Of a stretch of DNA of 64,000 nt, positions 16,200 through 24,923 are shown one piece after another. The notes under the pieces were generated by a model, which was given only the letters and a program-made list of their open reading frames with translations, made no database searches and was not told the origin of the DNA. The position numbers and the translations under genes are program-made. Positions within the stretch are counted from its first letter, which is position 1; each line of letters starts with the position of its first letter. The stretch lies in the NCBI GenBank assembly GCA_963829355.1, contig CAWHHZ010000008.1:62001-126000 (forward strand), written 5' to 3'. The stretch comes from CAWHHZ01 sp963829355. GTDB lineage: Bacteria > Acidobacteriota > Thermoanaerobaculia > Gp7-AA8 > JAHWKK01.

Positions 16200-16262
16200 G
16201 CTGCCTCCCGCCCCTGCTGCGCTCGGGAGTCTCATCAGTTTCCGTTTTCCATTTTCCAGTAT

Positions 16263-16520
16263 TCATTTCCGAATCCACCATGCGTCTTCGGGATCGTCGG
16301 CAGCAACGGGGGGAGCCTCCGCCCACCGCGCCTCGATCATCTCGAGAACCTTTGGAGTGCACGACCCACCGCACAGGCCAGTCGTCGCCGTGGTCTTCGC
16401 GGCGACCTCGGCGATGGTCTTCGCACCGTCAGCGATGGCTCTCTCGATCGTGCCGTACTTGATGTTGTTGCAGCGGCAGACGGTGATCAGCTTCTTCACC
16501 GCTGGATGGACGTTATTCAT
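16263..16520 (-). CDS. BFD-like [2Fe-2S]-binding protein
   Basis: The 85-residue protein has the Cys pattern of bacterioferritin-associated-ferredoxin-like domains: C-R-C near residue 15 and C-G-G-S-C near residue 51, with a helical segment between (GTIERAIADGAKTIAEVAAKT). Such domains hold a [2Fe-2S] cluster and pass electrons or serve as modules in nitrite reductases and dehydrogenases. No bacterioferritin gene adjoins it. Its 5' end abuts the truncated end of a group II intron, so its native upstream region may have been replaced. Confidence 0.82.
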   Translation of the reverse strand: MNNVHPAVKKLITVCRCNNIKYGTIERAIADGAKTIAEVAAKTTATTGLCGGSCTPKVLEMIEARWAEAPPVAADDPEDAWWIRK

Positions 16521-17499
16521 ACTGCGCCCGACAACAGTAAGGGAAACGTTTCAATGCCCGTGACGAGGCCGGTCTTCTCCGGGTGGAGTTCGAGTTGCCG
16601 CTCCTCGAGAGCGGACTGTAGAGCCTTCAAAGCCGCTTCCGCTTCTTCGCGAGAACGACACATGATCACCATGTCATCTGCATAGCGGATCATCTTGAAT
16701 CCGGCATCCCGCATGATCACGTCTACGGGATGGAAATAGATGTTTGCCAGCAGAGGACTGATGACGGCTCCCTGCGGAGTTCCTTTCTCCGGTTGCCATT
16801 GCTGCATCCCCTCCAGGACCCTTGTCGCAGAAAGAGACGGATCAGGTCGAGAACTCGTCCGTCAGCGATCTCCTTTGCGACCTCGTCGATGAGCTCATCA
16901 TGTGGAATCGAGTCGAAGTAGGACTTGATGTCCACGTCGACAACCCACATGTGACCTTCTGCGAGCAGTCGGGCCACTTCTCGAAGCGCATCTTTGCATC
17001 CGCGCCCCGGTCTGAACCCGTAGCTCTGGTCAGCGAACTTCTTCTCGAAGATCGGTTCGATCACGTTGCGGAGAGCCGCCTGCACCACGCGATCTGCGAT
17101 GGTCGGGATACCCAGAGGTCTGCGGCCATGGCCATCGGATTTGGGAATGTAAGTCCGCAAGACGGGCTGAGGCTCGTAGGTCCCATTCTGGAGTTGGGTC
17201 GAGAGTTTCCCCAGGCGTTGTTCGAGGTGATGCTCGAATTGGTGCAGCGACATCTTGTCGACGCCTCCGCATCCCTTTCGCTTATGCACCTCGCGCCACG
17301 CTGCCTGAAGATTGTCTCCTCGATGCACTTTGTCGATCAGACTATGCCACTTGCCTCCTTTGACCCCTCTTTCGAGGGCTTCCAGCATGCGTTCGGTCCA
17401 GACTCGGGCTTCGACCCATGGCCATCGGCCTCGGATCTCTCCGCCGCGCTCTAGGTCTCCCACTGCTCGCGGTTGGTCTTGCTCTTGTCTGTCTGTCAC
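16517..17499 (-). pseudogene. ltrA: Group II intron reverse transcriptase/maturase, broken
   Basis: Residues from 17499 give an intron-encoded reverse transcriptase with YIPKSDGHGRRPLGIP, FADQSYGFRPGRGCKDA and VVDVDIKSYFDSIPH (RT blocks 1-4). The frame is lost near 16818-16820 and resumes with QQWQPEKGTPQGAVISPL and the catalytic FKMIRYADD (blocks 4-5). Adding one G to the GGG run joins them (RQGVLEGMQQW). After HPEKT (near 16562) the homology ends: the rest of the RT, the maturase (X) domain and the 3' RNA are missing. The copy cannot splice or move by itself. The missing C-terminus is present in the second copy at 59.5 kb. Confidence 0.9.
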
Positions 17500-17940
17500 G
17501 CATTCACCTTCCTGCCCTCCTTTGCTCCACGCCCGTTACGACGCTTCCCAGCTCTTATGAGGGCTCTGACTTCCCGCCCACGGTCATCCGCCGCGGCGGG
17601 GGATCCCCGGTTCACTACACTCGAACTTCCTACCGTTCTGTCTCCAACCACACCCATGACTCCCTCGGTCGCTTTCTCTTCACGCTCTTTCCCTCAGCGC
17701 CAGGGCTCTCCCTTAGGGCCGTTTCCCGTCTGCACCCACCGGGTCTTCGGGCTTCGGACAAACCCCGCAGCCTCGCCAGTCATAAATGCCGAATCGAGTT
17801 TCTCTCGTACGGACCGGTAGTTCACCTCCAGTTGCTCTCCACCCCGCCTTACGGCGACGCAGTTACTTTCGGTTGTCAGCCAGTGAGCGGCTGGCTGGAA
17901 GGGACTCTCACCCTTCTGTTCAAGTGCGCTCCGAGCGCAC
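16545..17940 (-). mobile_element. Group II intron, 3'-truncated copy
   Basis: The intron begins at 17940 with GTGCGC (matching the GUGYG 5' consensus) and runs leftward through about 440 nt of structured 5' RNA into the RT gene. The segment 17375-17940 is almost identical to 59747-60312, which fixes the 5' boundary. Domain V is absent because the 3' part is cut off around 16545. Directly 5' of the intron is the hairpin TCGGGC-GGGGAC-GCCCGA followed by CCCC; insertion after a hairpin is the habit of class IIC introns. Class assignment is tentative. Confidence 0.85.
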
Positions 17941-17944
17941 GGGG

Positions 17945-17988
17945 TCGGGCGTCCCCGCCCGATGTCAGCCGGCGTCCCCGCCGGCTGA
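17945..17988. repeat. Two GTCCCC-loop hairpins, one being the intron target
   Basis: TCGGGC-GTCCCC-GCCCGA (17945-17962) and TCAGCCGGC-GTCCCC-GCCGGCTGA (17965-17988) carry the same loop and different stems. The first touches the intron 5' end, with CCCC between. They lie just after the stop of the DinB-family gene. Confidence 0.8.
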
Positions 17989-18011
17989 TCCGGATCAGGC
18001 CCCGATGTTCA

Positions 18012-18536
18012 TCACTCAGAGCCCGCCGCCGCTCGGTTCCTCAACTGCTTCTCATGATGCTGGATGTGACGCGAGCACAGGATCACGCCGTTCGCCACAG
18101 AGGAACGTCCGAAGTACGCATGCGTCACCTTCTGCTCCGGAGCCGCTGCGATCGCCATCTCCTCGAGCTTCTTCGCGCGCTCGCGGAACGCAGCAATCGC
18201 CGGCTCCCGATCGGGCACGTTCAACGGACGGATCTCCTTCGGAGCCACAGCGTTCTTCGGGAACGTCCCGCTCCTCATGATCCGCGGAACAATCGTCAGG
18301 CGCAGCAACAGACGTTGCCACGCTTTCGTTCGGATCCTCATTCCTACGCCGCCGCTCAGTTCGCTCAGAAGAATGTCGTACGTGTTGTTGAGATGCTCCA
18401 CCAACTCCGCCGTCGACCACTTCCCTTCCTGCACCGGATTACGCCACTCTGCCTCCGGGATGCTCTCGGCCACTTCAAGCAGTTTGGCTGATGCCGATTC
18501 GTGCAGATCGAGCGCGCGTCTCAGTGTCTCGTCCAT
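18012..18536 (-). CDS. DinB-like four-helix metalloprotein
   Basis: The 174-residue protein has the DinB/YfiT-like fold pattern: the N-terminal helix, then KWSTAELVEHLNNTY (first His, about residue 48) and late HIQHHEKQL (about residue 157) giving the other two histidines of the metal triad. Members include thiol-dependent transferases and many of unknown role. It begins 9 bp after the end of a small membrane-protein gene, so they probably share a transcript. Confidence 0.8.
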   Translation of the reverse strand: MDETLRRALDLHESASAKLLEVAESIPEAEWRNPVQEGKWSTAELVEHLNNTYDILLSELSGGVGMRIRTKAWQRLLLRLTIVPRIMRSGTFPKNAVAPKEIRPLNVPDREPAIAAFRERAKKLEEMAIAAAPEQKVTHAYFGRSSVANGVILCSRHIQHHEKQLRNRAAAGSE

Positions 18537-18545
18537 CGGGGCAGT

Positions 18546-18782
18546 CTACCCCTTCCCGGCGGCGGCGTCGCGCCTCCATTTGATCCAGCCGCGCAGGTTC
18601 ACGAACAGAAAGATCGCGTTTCCCCAGATCATCGCCTGGCTCGCGGCGAGGACACCCACGACGATCCAGCAGGCGTTCGAAACCATGAACACGATGAATC
18701 CCCACCGGCTGTGATTGCCGAGCATGTAGACGGCGAGAAACGTCGTGGCCATCGCGGCCCAGTCGAAGAAGAGGTAGTCCAT
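18546..18782 (-). CDS. Small three-helix membrane protein (PnuC-like fragment size)
   Basis: A 78-residue integral membrane protein starting at the ATG at 18782 (MDYLFFDW); an upstream ATG lies in heptamer repeats. Three helices are visible. The segment NACWIVVGV and the closing WGNAIFLFVNLRGWIKW resemble the conserved Trp/Asn pattern of nicotinamide riboside transporters (PnuC) and of SWEET-like half-transporters, but it is far shorter than PnuC. It might act as an oligomer; substrate unknown. Confidence 0.65.
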   Translation of the reverse strand: MDYLFFDWAAMATTFLAVYMLGNHSRWGFIVFMVSNACWIVVGVLAASQAMIWGNAIFLFVNLRGWIKWRRDAAAGKG

Positions 18783-18825
18783 GGGGTTCAGGGGTTCAGG
18801 GTTCAAGGGTTCAGGGGTTCAGGGG
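18783..18825. repeat. GGGTTCA heptamer microsatellite
   Basis: Six units of GGGTTCA with a slip or two abut the start codon of the small membrane protein. At 18848 a lone half of the CCTGAGCG repeat follows (GTCATCCTGAGCG). Confidence 0.85.
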
Positions 18826-18906
18826 ACGGCGGGAGTCTAACAGGCAGTCATCCTGAGCGATTCTCCATGGGTTAGCCGCCTTCGAATCCGAGCTCCGAAA
18901 CTCCCT

Positions 18907-19371
18907 CTAAGGATGCTCGATCTCTGATGCCTGAAGCGGGCGGCCCGGGTTCGGCTCACTGCGGACCTTCGCGATCGTCGAGGGTGAAACAGGCGGTGCG
19001 TCGTTTTCCCAGGAGGATCGGATGTACGTCAGGATCGCGGCGGCATCCTCATCGGTAAGCTGACGGTCGAACCCGATCATCAACCCTCGGAACTCCTGCC
19101 CCTTCACCTCGATCGGTCCCTGGAGACCATACAGGATGATCTTCGCGAGCAGTTCCTCGTCACCCTGGACCCACTCAGAACCGGAAAGTGGCGGGAACGA
19201 CTTGCCGAGTCCCGTTCCAGCCGCTCCGTGGCACTGCGCACACAGGCTCGAGTAGAACGCGGCTCCACGTGCAGCAGGTCCCTCGGCGCGAGGAGAGGCG
19301 TCATGCTCACCACAGGCGACAGCACCGAGGAGCAGAATGATTAGCAGAAAGGAAGAGGTCCGGACTGGCAT
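18907..19371 (-). CDS. c-type cytochrome lipoprotein
   Basis: The 154-residue protein starts at ATG 19371 (MPVRTSSF), has a hydrophobic signal ending in GAVAC (possible lipobox), and carries one haem site CAQCH (about residue 45) in the context SLCAQCHGAAGTGLGKSFPPL. MIGFDRQLTDEDAAAILTYIRSSW provides the Met axial ligand and closing helix of small class I cytochromes. It probably shuttles electrons in the periplasm, attached to a membrane. The BON lipoprotein gene lies upstream on the same strand, with a hairpin between. Confidence 0.88.
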   Translation of the reverse strand: MPVRTSSFLLIILLLGAVACGEHDASPRAEGPAARGAAFYSSLCAQCHGAAGTGLGKSFPPLSGSEWVQGDEELLAKIILYGLQGPIEVKGQEFRGLMIGFDRQLTDEDAAAILTYIRSSWENDAPPVSPSTIAKVRSEPNPGRPLQASEIEHP

Positions 19372-19428
19372 AGGGAAATGGCTCCGCAACAACCAGGCCG
19401 GACCTCGAAAGAAGATCCGTCAGATCCG

Positions 19429-19466
19429 GCCGGCGGCTCATCGTAACGACTACGACGACCGCCGGC
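19429..19466 (-). terminator. Hairpin after the BON gene
   Basis: GCCGGCGG (19429-19436) pairs with CCGCCGGC (19459-19466), 7 bp beyond the BON stop. No T-run follows on the minus strand, so it may be a weak terminator or a 3' stability hairpin. Confidence 0.45.
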
Positions 19467-19472
19467 AAGTGA

Positions 19473-19763
19473 TTACATCGTGAGCTCGAGACGGTCCGTG
19501 ACGCTGGTGACGAACTGGACGCTGCCAGCCAGCGAGATCGCCTTCGTCTTCTGAGCCTTCTCGAAGACGTTTCCCGTCAGAAGAACTTCACCGTTCTCGA
19601 CCTCAACGCCGATGTTCGTGCCCTGCAGGCTGACGTCGTTCGCGATCCGTGCTTCGATCTGATCCTCGACCCATGCGTCACGCTCGGGACCAGCGGCGGT
19701 TGCGCAGGCTGCGAGAAGGGTGACTGCGAAAAGGGCGACGATGACTGCTTTGCTGTATTTCAT
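19473..19763 (-). CDS. BON-domain lipoprotein
   Basis: The 96-residue protein has a lipoprotein signal (VTLLAAC) and one BON domain: WVEDQIEARIANDVSL, then VEVENGEVLLTGNVF and the repeat-like closing helix. BON domains bind phospholipid surfaces in proteins such as OsmY and DolP. AAGGAGAAGACC lies just before the ATG. It is a single-domain, probably outer-membrane-attached, envelope-stress type protein. Confidence 0.85.
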   Translation of the reverse strand: MKYSKAVIVALFAVTLLAACATAAGPERDAWVEDQIEARIANDVSLQGTNIGVEVENGEVLLTGNVFEKAQKTKAISLAGSVQFVTSVTDRLELTM

Positions 19764-20017
19764 GATGGTCTTCTCCTTGGTTTCGGGTTGATCGTCGGGT
19801 AAAACAAATTGACTTCCCCCCTACCAACGAAGAGCGACCCAGGAGGTTTCTGTTGAAAAGACAGGTTCAGTTAAGTTTCTGTAAACCCGCAGTTTCATCG
19901 AGGCCGTCCTCTGAAGGAGGCTGCTCTCCGGCTCCGCAGCACACTTACTTGCCAACGAGGCTCAAGTCCGAGCCATTGGGGCTAAACATCTCCATGGTCA
20001 CGACGTAAACTTGGGTA

Positions 20018-20752
20018 GTGACCGACTCACCCTCCAGCGCCACCGAGAGCTCAGATGCTCCGCGCCGCCTTCGGCTGCTGTTGAAGGACCTGGCAGCCGT
20101 GATGATCCGCCCACGGCTCACGATCAGAAGGATCATCGACAGCGATCCGAACCGTTTCGTGAGATCGATCTTCTTTCTCGCGATCGTCTCGGCATTATTG
20201 AAGGATCTTGACCTTCAGGATGCGGAGGATCTCTCGGCGTTGCAGCCTCTGCTGCTCGCCCTCAACGTGACCGTCGCTCTCGTCTTCGCCGTTGTCTTCA
20301 TGCTCGTGGCGTACTACGTGCTGGCATGGTCTGCGACGATCGTGGGCCGCTGGCTCGGGGGGACCGGAGCCTTCAGAGAAGTCAGGGCCGCCGTCGCGTG
20401 GGGACTCGCTCCATTCATCTGGGCTCTCATCTACCGAGTACCGGTCGCTCTCATCGCCCTCGTGACCCGGGCGGAGTCCGGACCACCACGACTACTGATC
20501 GAGGGAGGTCGCATCGAATGGAGCAAGGGATCGCTCGGGACGCTCGATCTCACATGGTTCCTTCTGCTCGTTCTGCTCGACTTCACCGTGCTCGTCTGGT
20601 ACCTGATCGTCGCGAGCCGCACACTCTCCGAAGCGCATCGCGTCTCTTCCTGGCGCGGCCTCGGCATCCTGCTTCTCGCGTTCATCTTCCCATTCGCGGC
20701 AATCGCTACTCTGATCTTCGTCTCCTGGGTCTACGTGCAGAGACTCGGCTGA
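20018..20752 (+). CDS. Yip1-domain membrane protein
   Basis: The 244-residue protein has a cytoplasmic N-terminus with IRPRLTIRRIIDSDPNR, the typical opening of bacterial Yip1-domain proteins, then five to six hydrophobic helices including VALVFAVVFMLVAYYVLAW and the closing LGILLLAFIFPFAAIATLIF. The GTG at 20018 is the only start that keeps that N-terminus; its ribosome site is weak. Role unknown; bacterial members are often near envelope genes. Confidence 0.8.
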   Translation: MTDSPSSATESSDAPRRLRLLLKDLAAVMIRPRLTIRRIIDSDPNRFVRSIFFLAIVSALLKDLDLQDAEDLSALQPLLLALNVTVALVFAVVFMLVAYYVLAWSATIVGRWLGGTGAFREVRAAVAWGLAPFIWALIYRVPVALIALVTRAESGPPRLLIEGGRIEWSKGSLGTLDLTWFLLLVLLDFTVLVWYLIVASRTLSEAHRVSSWRGLGILLLAFIFPFAAIATLIFVSWVYVQRLG

Positions 20753-20814
20753 CCGCCGCCTGTTGCTGAAGGGAAGTCGAAGCACCGTACCCGAGTCACT
20801 CCTGAGAATGCGGC

Positions 20815-20838
20815 GCCCCGGCGATCTCTCGCCGGGGC
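20815..20838. terminator. Bidirectional hairpin between convergent genes
   Basis: GCCCCGGCGA-TCTC-TCGCCGGGGC is a perfect 10-bp stem with a 4-nt loop, placed between the ends of the Yip1 gene (+) and the TonB-receptor gene (-). No long T-run, but position and stability fit a shared terminator. Confidence 0.7.
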
Positions 20839-20866
20839 ACCGGTTACGACCTACTGGCCACCATCC

Positions 20867-23821
20867 TCAGAAGCGGAAGCCGGCGGAGAACTGATACGTA
20901 CGCGGCTGCTGGTAGCTCAGCGAGCTCGTCGCGTTGCCGAAGCTCGCTCTCTTGTCCCAGTGCACTCCCTCGATCGGTGTTTCGGTGAACGGGTCGAACG
21001 TCTCGTAACCGTTCGAACCATTCCCCACGATGATCGCGGTGCTTCCATTAATCTGTGCAGACTCGTCGAACAGGTTGATCACGTCGGCCTGAACGAACAC
21101 ACCGAAACTGGCGATGTCGAAGACCCAGTTGAGCGCGAGATCGGTCGCGGTCAGATTATCCCATCGATACTCACCGCGATCGCTGAAGTAGTACGTCGAC
21201 GAGCTCGGCGGTGTCTCGTAACCCGGATTGTCGATGTAGCTGCTGACTCCGACATTTCCTAAAGCCGAATAGGGCTGTCCCGACTCGAATCGCTCGAGCA
21301 GAGTGATGTTGAGATTTCCAAGGCCACCCAGTGGCTGATCGTACGAAACGTACAGACGCGCCTTGTGGGTCTGATCCGCGAGGAGCAGGCCGACGGGGCT
21401 GTGCTGCGCGAACGCCTTGTACTCGGGATAGGAGTTGATGTTGTCCGACACCGGACCGCTTCCGCGATTCTCTCCGTCGGAATTACCCTCGAGCTCGGAC
21501 CAGGTGTAGTTCCCGCCAACACTGAATCGAGGCATAAAGCGATAGCTCGCCTGGAGCTGAATCGCCTGATAGGTCCTCTGGAGATCGTCCGTGTTGCCAG
21601 TTGTCAGAACGTCGAAGGTCCCGAGGAGAGGATCGACAATCTGATCGCCAACCGTCGTGGATACTCCGTAGAATTCGCTCCAATCCCGGTCGATGTAGTC
21701 GGCGCGGAAGAAGCCCTTCGTACCGACCTGCGTACCGAATCCAATGGTGTACTCATCGGTGTAGGGAGACTTGAGATCGCCGGGGAAGCGCTGATTGACG
21801 CCCGGTACGCCCGCGGCGATCAGCAGGTCGAGATTGTCGCGTCCGCAGTTCCCGTCGGCATCACACTCGTTGAAGAACCAGGTGTACGCCTGCTCGATGA
21901 CGTCGAAGGGACCGAGACCGCTGTTTGAACCACCGATATCGGGGCCACGATACTCGTAGATGAAGTATGCGGGATTGCCCCCGCCGTTGCCGCCGCCGAT
22001 TCCTTCCTGGATCCTCGAGACGTAGCGACTGTAGCTCGCGTTGACCCTCATTCGTCCATCGCCGCCGATATCGTAGATGACACCTAGACGCGGGCTGAAG
22101 TTCGAGTCCTTCGAGATCGGATTGCCTGCGCTGTCGGCTCCGTCGTTCTTGTCATAGCGCACGCCGAGGTTGAAGCTCCATTGCGAATTGAAGTCCCACT
22201 TGTCGTTGATGTAGACCGAGTCGGTAACGAAGTCGGAACCCTGGGAAAGCGTCAGGATCGGCGTCCATAGGATCCAGTCCCCCTCGGAGATCACGGGACG
22301 AAGCTCGCCACCGGCCGTCCTCGTCGGAGCGACCCCGTTGTAGACGTAGATGTCGAGATTCGACCCCGACTGGTAGTTGTTTGCAAATCGCGACTCCGCA
22401 AAGTTCTCGTAACCAGCCACGATGTTGTGCGAGCCAGCTCCAGCGGTCGCCAGATAGTAGGTTCCCTTGATGTTGTAGTACTCGTTCTCGCGGCTCTCAT
22501 CACTACAGACGCCGCAGAAGATCGGCGCACCCCAGGCGCCACCGAAGGTGATGTCATACGCCCAGCTTCCAAGTGCGACGTCGCGGGGGTCGTCATGATC
22601 GGTCGTGACGTAGTCTCCGCCACTTCCGGCAAACACCAGGTCACGGGTCGAGTAGCCCGCTTCCAGAAGGAAGTTGCTCGACAGAATCCCACTGTAGTTG
22701 GCCGTGATCATCTCGCGAGGAAGAGTCCGGCCGTTCAGATCCATCGTCTCCAGATTCCAGCAACCGAGGGCGCAGTGCGGAGTCTGCTCGACCGTATAGT
22801 CGAGATATGAACCTACGAGGCTGTGACCCTGACCGATCTGAGCCGTGAGCTTTCCTTCGAATCGCTCGTCGGTTTGGATCGTCGTGGGACGGGCGATCGC
22901 GGAGTTCGTGAAGAATCCCGGCCGGTCCTCCTCGAACATGCGGCCCGCCGTGAAGAACCAAAGCCTGTCCCTCAGGACAAACCCACCCAGGGTCGCCTCG
23001 TAAACCTGGTTGAGTACGCTCGCATCCTGCGGCTCGCCGTATGGTGTCGTCTCGTCCCATGACGGGTTCGAGAAGCTGTCGCGGAAGCTTCCGGAAAATT
23101 CGTTCCCGCCCGACTTGGTGATCGCCGAGACGACTCCGCCAGTGAATCGACCATACTCTGCCGAGATCGCTCCGGTCATGACCGAGGTCTCCTCGATCGC
23201 ATCCTCGATGAACAGGTTGTCCGTCTGACCACGAATGTTCTCGTTGGTCACGGCACCGTTGATGAGAAACAGCGAGTCGTATGCGGCGGCACCCGAAATC
23301 GTGATCACCGGCGCGTCCGCCGTGCTGCCGGGGCCAGTCGCGTTCACGCCTGGCGCGAACGAGGTGATCTGCTGCACGGTTCGTCCGATCGGCAGTTGCT
23401 CGACCACATCTTCGGTGTAGTTCGACTGTATTTCGGTGGTCTCGATTACGGCGGGTGCTGCGGCCGTGACCGTAATCGACGACGTCACCGCCGACAACTG
23501 CATGTCCGCGTTGACGCGTTCGGTTTTCGCAAGAGCAACTCGGACCGTTCTGACGATCGGGGCCATCCCGTCCATCTCGAAGCTGACCGTGTAGTCGCCC
23601 GGTGGAATTGCCTGAATGTTGTAGTTGCCGTTGATGTCGGTACTGGTCACCCGCACCCCCTGCAAACTGGGGGAGCTGACCGTCACCGTCACGCCCGGCA
23701 ACTCCTGACCTCCATGCTCCACGCGTCCGCTGAGGGCGCTTGTGGTTCCCTGCGCCAACAATGATCCGCTGGCGGCGAGAAGCGCCACGATCACCACTCC
23801 AATTCGTTTCAGACTACTCAT
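20867..23821 (-). CDS. TonB-dependent receptor with carboxypeptidase-regulatory domain (Oar-like)
   Basis: I start at ATG 23821 (MSSLKRIG), which gives 984 residues and a clean signal peptide ending GSLLAQ; GAAAGGATGG precedes it. Residues ~30-115 are a CarboxypepD_reg-like domain (LSGRVEHGGQELPGVTVTV, GNYNIQAIPPGDYTV). Then follow a plug domain (VVEQLPIGRTVQQITSFAPGV; ISAEYGRFTGGVVSAITKSG) and an outer-membrane beta-barrel ending in an aromatic residue (QFSAGFRF). Such receptors import large substrates using TonB energy and are abundant in Acidobacteriota. No substrate-specific partner is adjacent; the LytTR/LytS pair upstream on the same strand is a candidate regulator. Confidence 0.9.
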   Translation of the reverse strand: MSSLKRIGVVIVALLAASGSLLAQGTTSALSGRVEHGGQELPGVTVTVSSPSLQGVRVTSTDINGNYNIQAIPPGDYTVSFEMDGMAPIVRTVRVALAKTERVNADMQLSAVTSSITVTAAAPAVIETTEIQSNYTEDVVEQLPIGRTVQQITSFAPGVNATGPGSTADAPVITISGAAAYDSLFLINGAVTNENIRGQTDNLFIEDAIEETSVMTGAISAEYGRFTGGVVSAITKSGGNEFSGSFRDSFSNPSWDETTPYGEPQDASVLNQVYEATLGGFVLRDRLWFFTAGRMFEEDRPGFFTNSAIARPTTIQTDERFEGKLTAQIGQGHSLVGSYLDYTVEQTPHCALGCWNLETMDLNGRTLPREMITANYSGILSSNFLLEAGYSTRDLVFAGSGGDYVTTDHDDPRDVALGSWAYDITFGGAWGAPIFCGVCSDESRENEYYNIKGTYYLATAGAGSHNIVAGYENFAESRFANNYQSGSNLDIYVYNGVAPTRTAGGELRPVISEGDWILWTPILTLSQGSDFVTDSVYINDKWDFNSQWSFNLGVRYDKNDGADSAGNPISKDSNFSPRLGVIYDIGGDGRMRVNASYSRYVSRIQEGIGGGNGGGNPAYFIYEYRGPDIGGSNSGLGPFDVIEQAYTWFFNECDADGNCGRDNLDLLIAAGVPGVNQRFPGDLKSPYTDEYTIGFGTQVGTKGFFRADYIDRDWSEFYGVSTTVGDQIVDPLLGTFDVLTTGNTDDLQRTYQAIQLQASYRFMPRFSVGGNYTWSELEGNSDGENRGSGPVSDNINSYPEYKAFAQHSPVGLLLADQTHKARLYVSYDQPLGGLGNLNITLLERFESGQPYSALGNVGVSSYIDNPGYETPPSSSTYYFSDRGEYRWDNLTATDLALNWVFDIASFGVFVQADVINLFDESAQINGSTAIIVGNGSNGYETFDPFTETPIEGVHWDKRASFGNATSSLSYQQPRTYQFSAGFRF

Positions 23822-24164
23822 ACAATTTCCATCCTTTCTCCCGAGGGAGTTGATTTTCGAGAGAACGATGGAGCAACTGGATCTCCTGCTTTGCCCAGAT
23901 TTCGTCGCTATGTGATGAGCGGGACGTGTGAGCGTCGAACCTCTCTTCGTGACAAGCCGAGTAGGACTGGCGAGGGATTGTCGAACGCGACTCAGGCACT
24001 TGCGATGAAGGGCGGGTCCAAGCTTACGAATTTCGGGAACGGTCAGCCGTACGATGTGCACCCGCGCATGTCATCGAGCCCGGTCGGGAGTGCATGCTCC
24101 GACTCAAGCGGTACCGGCGGGCCGCCGGGACCGATCGGACGGGACGTCCGGCCCACTCCCGAGC
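23822..24164. other. Intergenic region before the TonB receptor
   Basis: About 340 bp without a credible gene. It must hold the receptor's promoter and 5' leader. I looked for paired LytTR-type sites and saw no convincing direct repeat. Confidence 0.4.
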
Positions 24165-24923
24165 TCAGCGTCCCGTGAGCTCGGCCAGGCGATCGCGGTA
24201 GTGACGGCTCAACACCAGCTCTTCACCGCTTTGAAGGATGATGAGGAAGTCGCCATGGGAGGCCCGGTGCAGTTCCCGGACGGCGTCCAGCCTGACGAGT
24301 GCCGAACGCCGGATACGCAGGAACTGGTTCGGCGGCAGGAGATCCTCTTCGAGAGACTTCATCGTGACTCTCAGATAGAAGCGTCCCTTGCTCGTATGAA
24401 GCTTGACGTAGTTGCCGCACGCCTCGATCCATTCGATCTCTTCTGGCGCGACGAAAACCATGCGCTCACGCTCATCATCCTTGACCATGAACCTGGCGGG
24501 GCGATCCGGTGCCGGTTTCTCCCGATCGATGATCTCTCGAAGCGCATCGATCGTCGTCGTACCGAGGTCCTCTCGTTTTCCTCTCGCCCGGGATACGGCT
24601 CTCTCGAAGCGGTCCTCATCGAACGGCTTGAGCAGGTAGTCCACCGCTCCCAGGTCGAAGGCCTTGATGGCGTGAGCCTCGAATGCCGTCGTGAAGACGA
24701 CCATCGTGCCCTGCTCCAGAGCGATCTTCGCAACCTCCAGCCCATCGACTCCCGGCATCCTGATATCGAGGAACATCAGATCGACCTCGCCTGTGCGGAG
24801 CAGCTCGATGGCGCCTTTTCCATCGCTCACGGTCCCCACCAGATCAAGATCAACGTGATCTCTCACCATCAGCTCCAGATGATTTCTTGCGAGAGGCTCG
24901 TCGTCGACGATCACTACGCGCAT
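24165..24923 (-). CDS. LytTR-family response regulator
   Basis: The 252-residue protein has an N-terminal receiver (VVIVDDEPLAR with the acidic pair, phospho-acceptor Asp in LMFLDIRMPG near residue 53, Thr in VFTTAFE, Lys in LLKPFD) and a C-terminal LytTR DNA-binding domain (IEWIEACGNYVKLHT, FLRIRRSALVRLDAVREL). It begins within the last codons of the LytS-like kinase gene (10-bp overlap), so the two are a cognate pair. The targets are unknown. Confidence 0.93.
   Translation of the reverse strand: MRVVIVDDEPLARNHLELMVRDHVDLDLVGTVSDGKGAIELLRTGEVDLMFLDIRMPGVDGLEVAKIALEQGTMVVFTTAFEAHAIKAFDLGAVDYLLKPFDEDRFERAVSRARGKREDLGTTTIDALREIIDREKPAPDRPARFMVKDDERERMVFVAPEEIEWIEACGNYVKLHTSKGRFYLRVTMKSLEEDLLPPNQFLRIRRSALVRLDAVRELHRASHGDFLIILQSGEELVLSRHYRDRLAELTGR

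Noticed and set aside
17418..18491. 357-codon plus-strand ORF across the intron end
   Set aside because: Antisense to the group II intron RNA and the DinB gene; its intron part is repeated in copy 2 only because the intron is.
20018..20211. Small alternative ORFs overlapping the Yip1 start
   Set aside because: They are frame shadows; the Yip1 frame has membrane helices and a family pattern.
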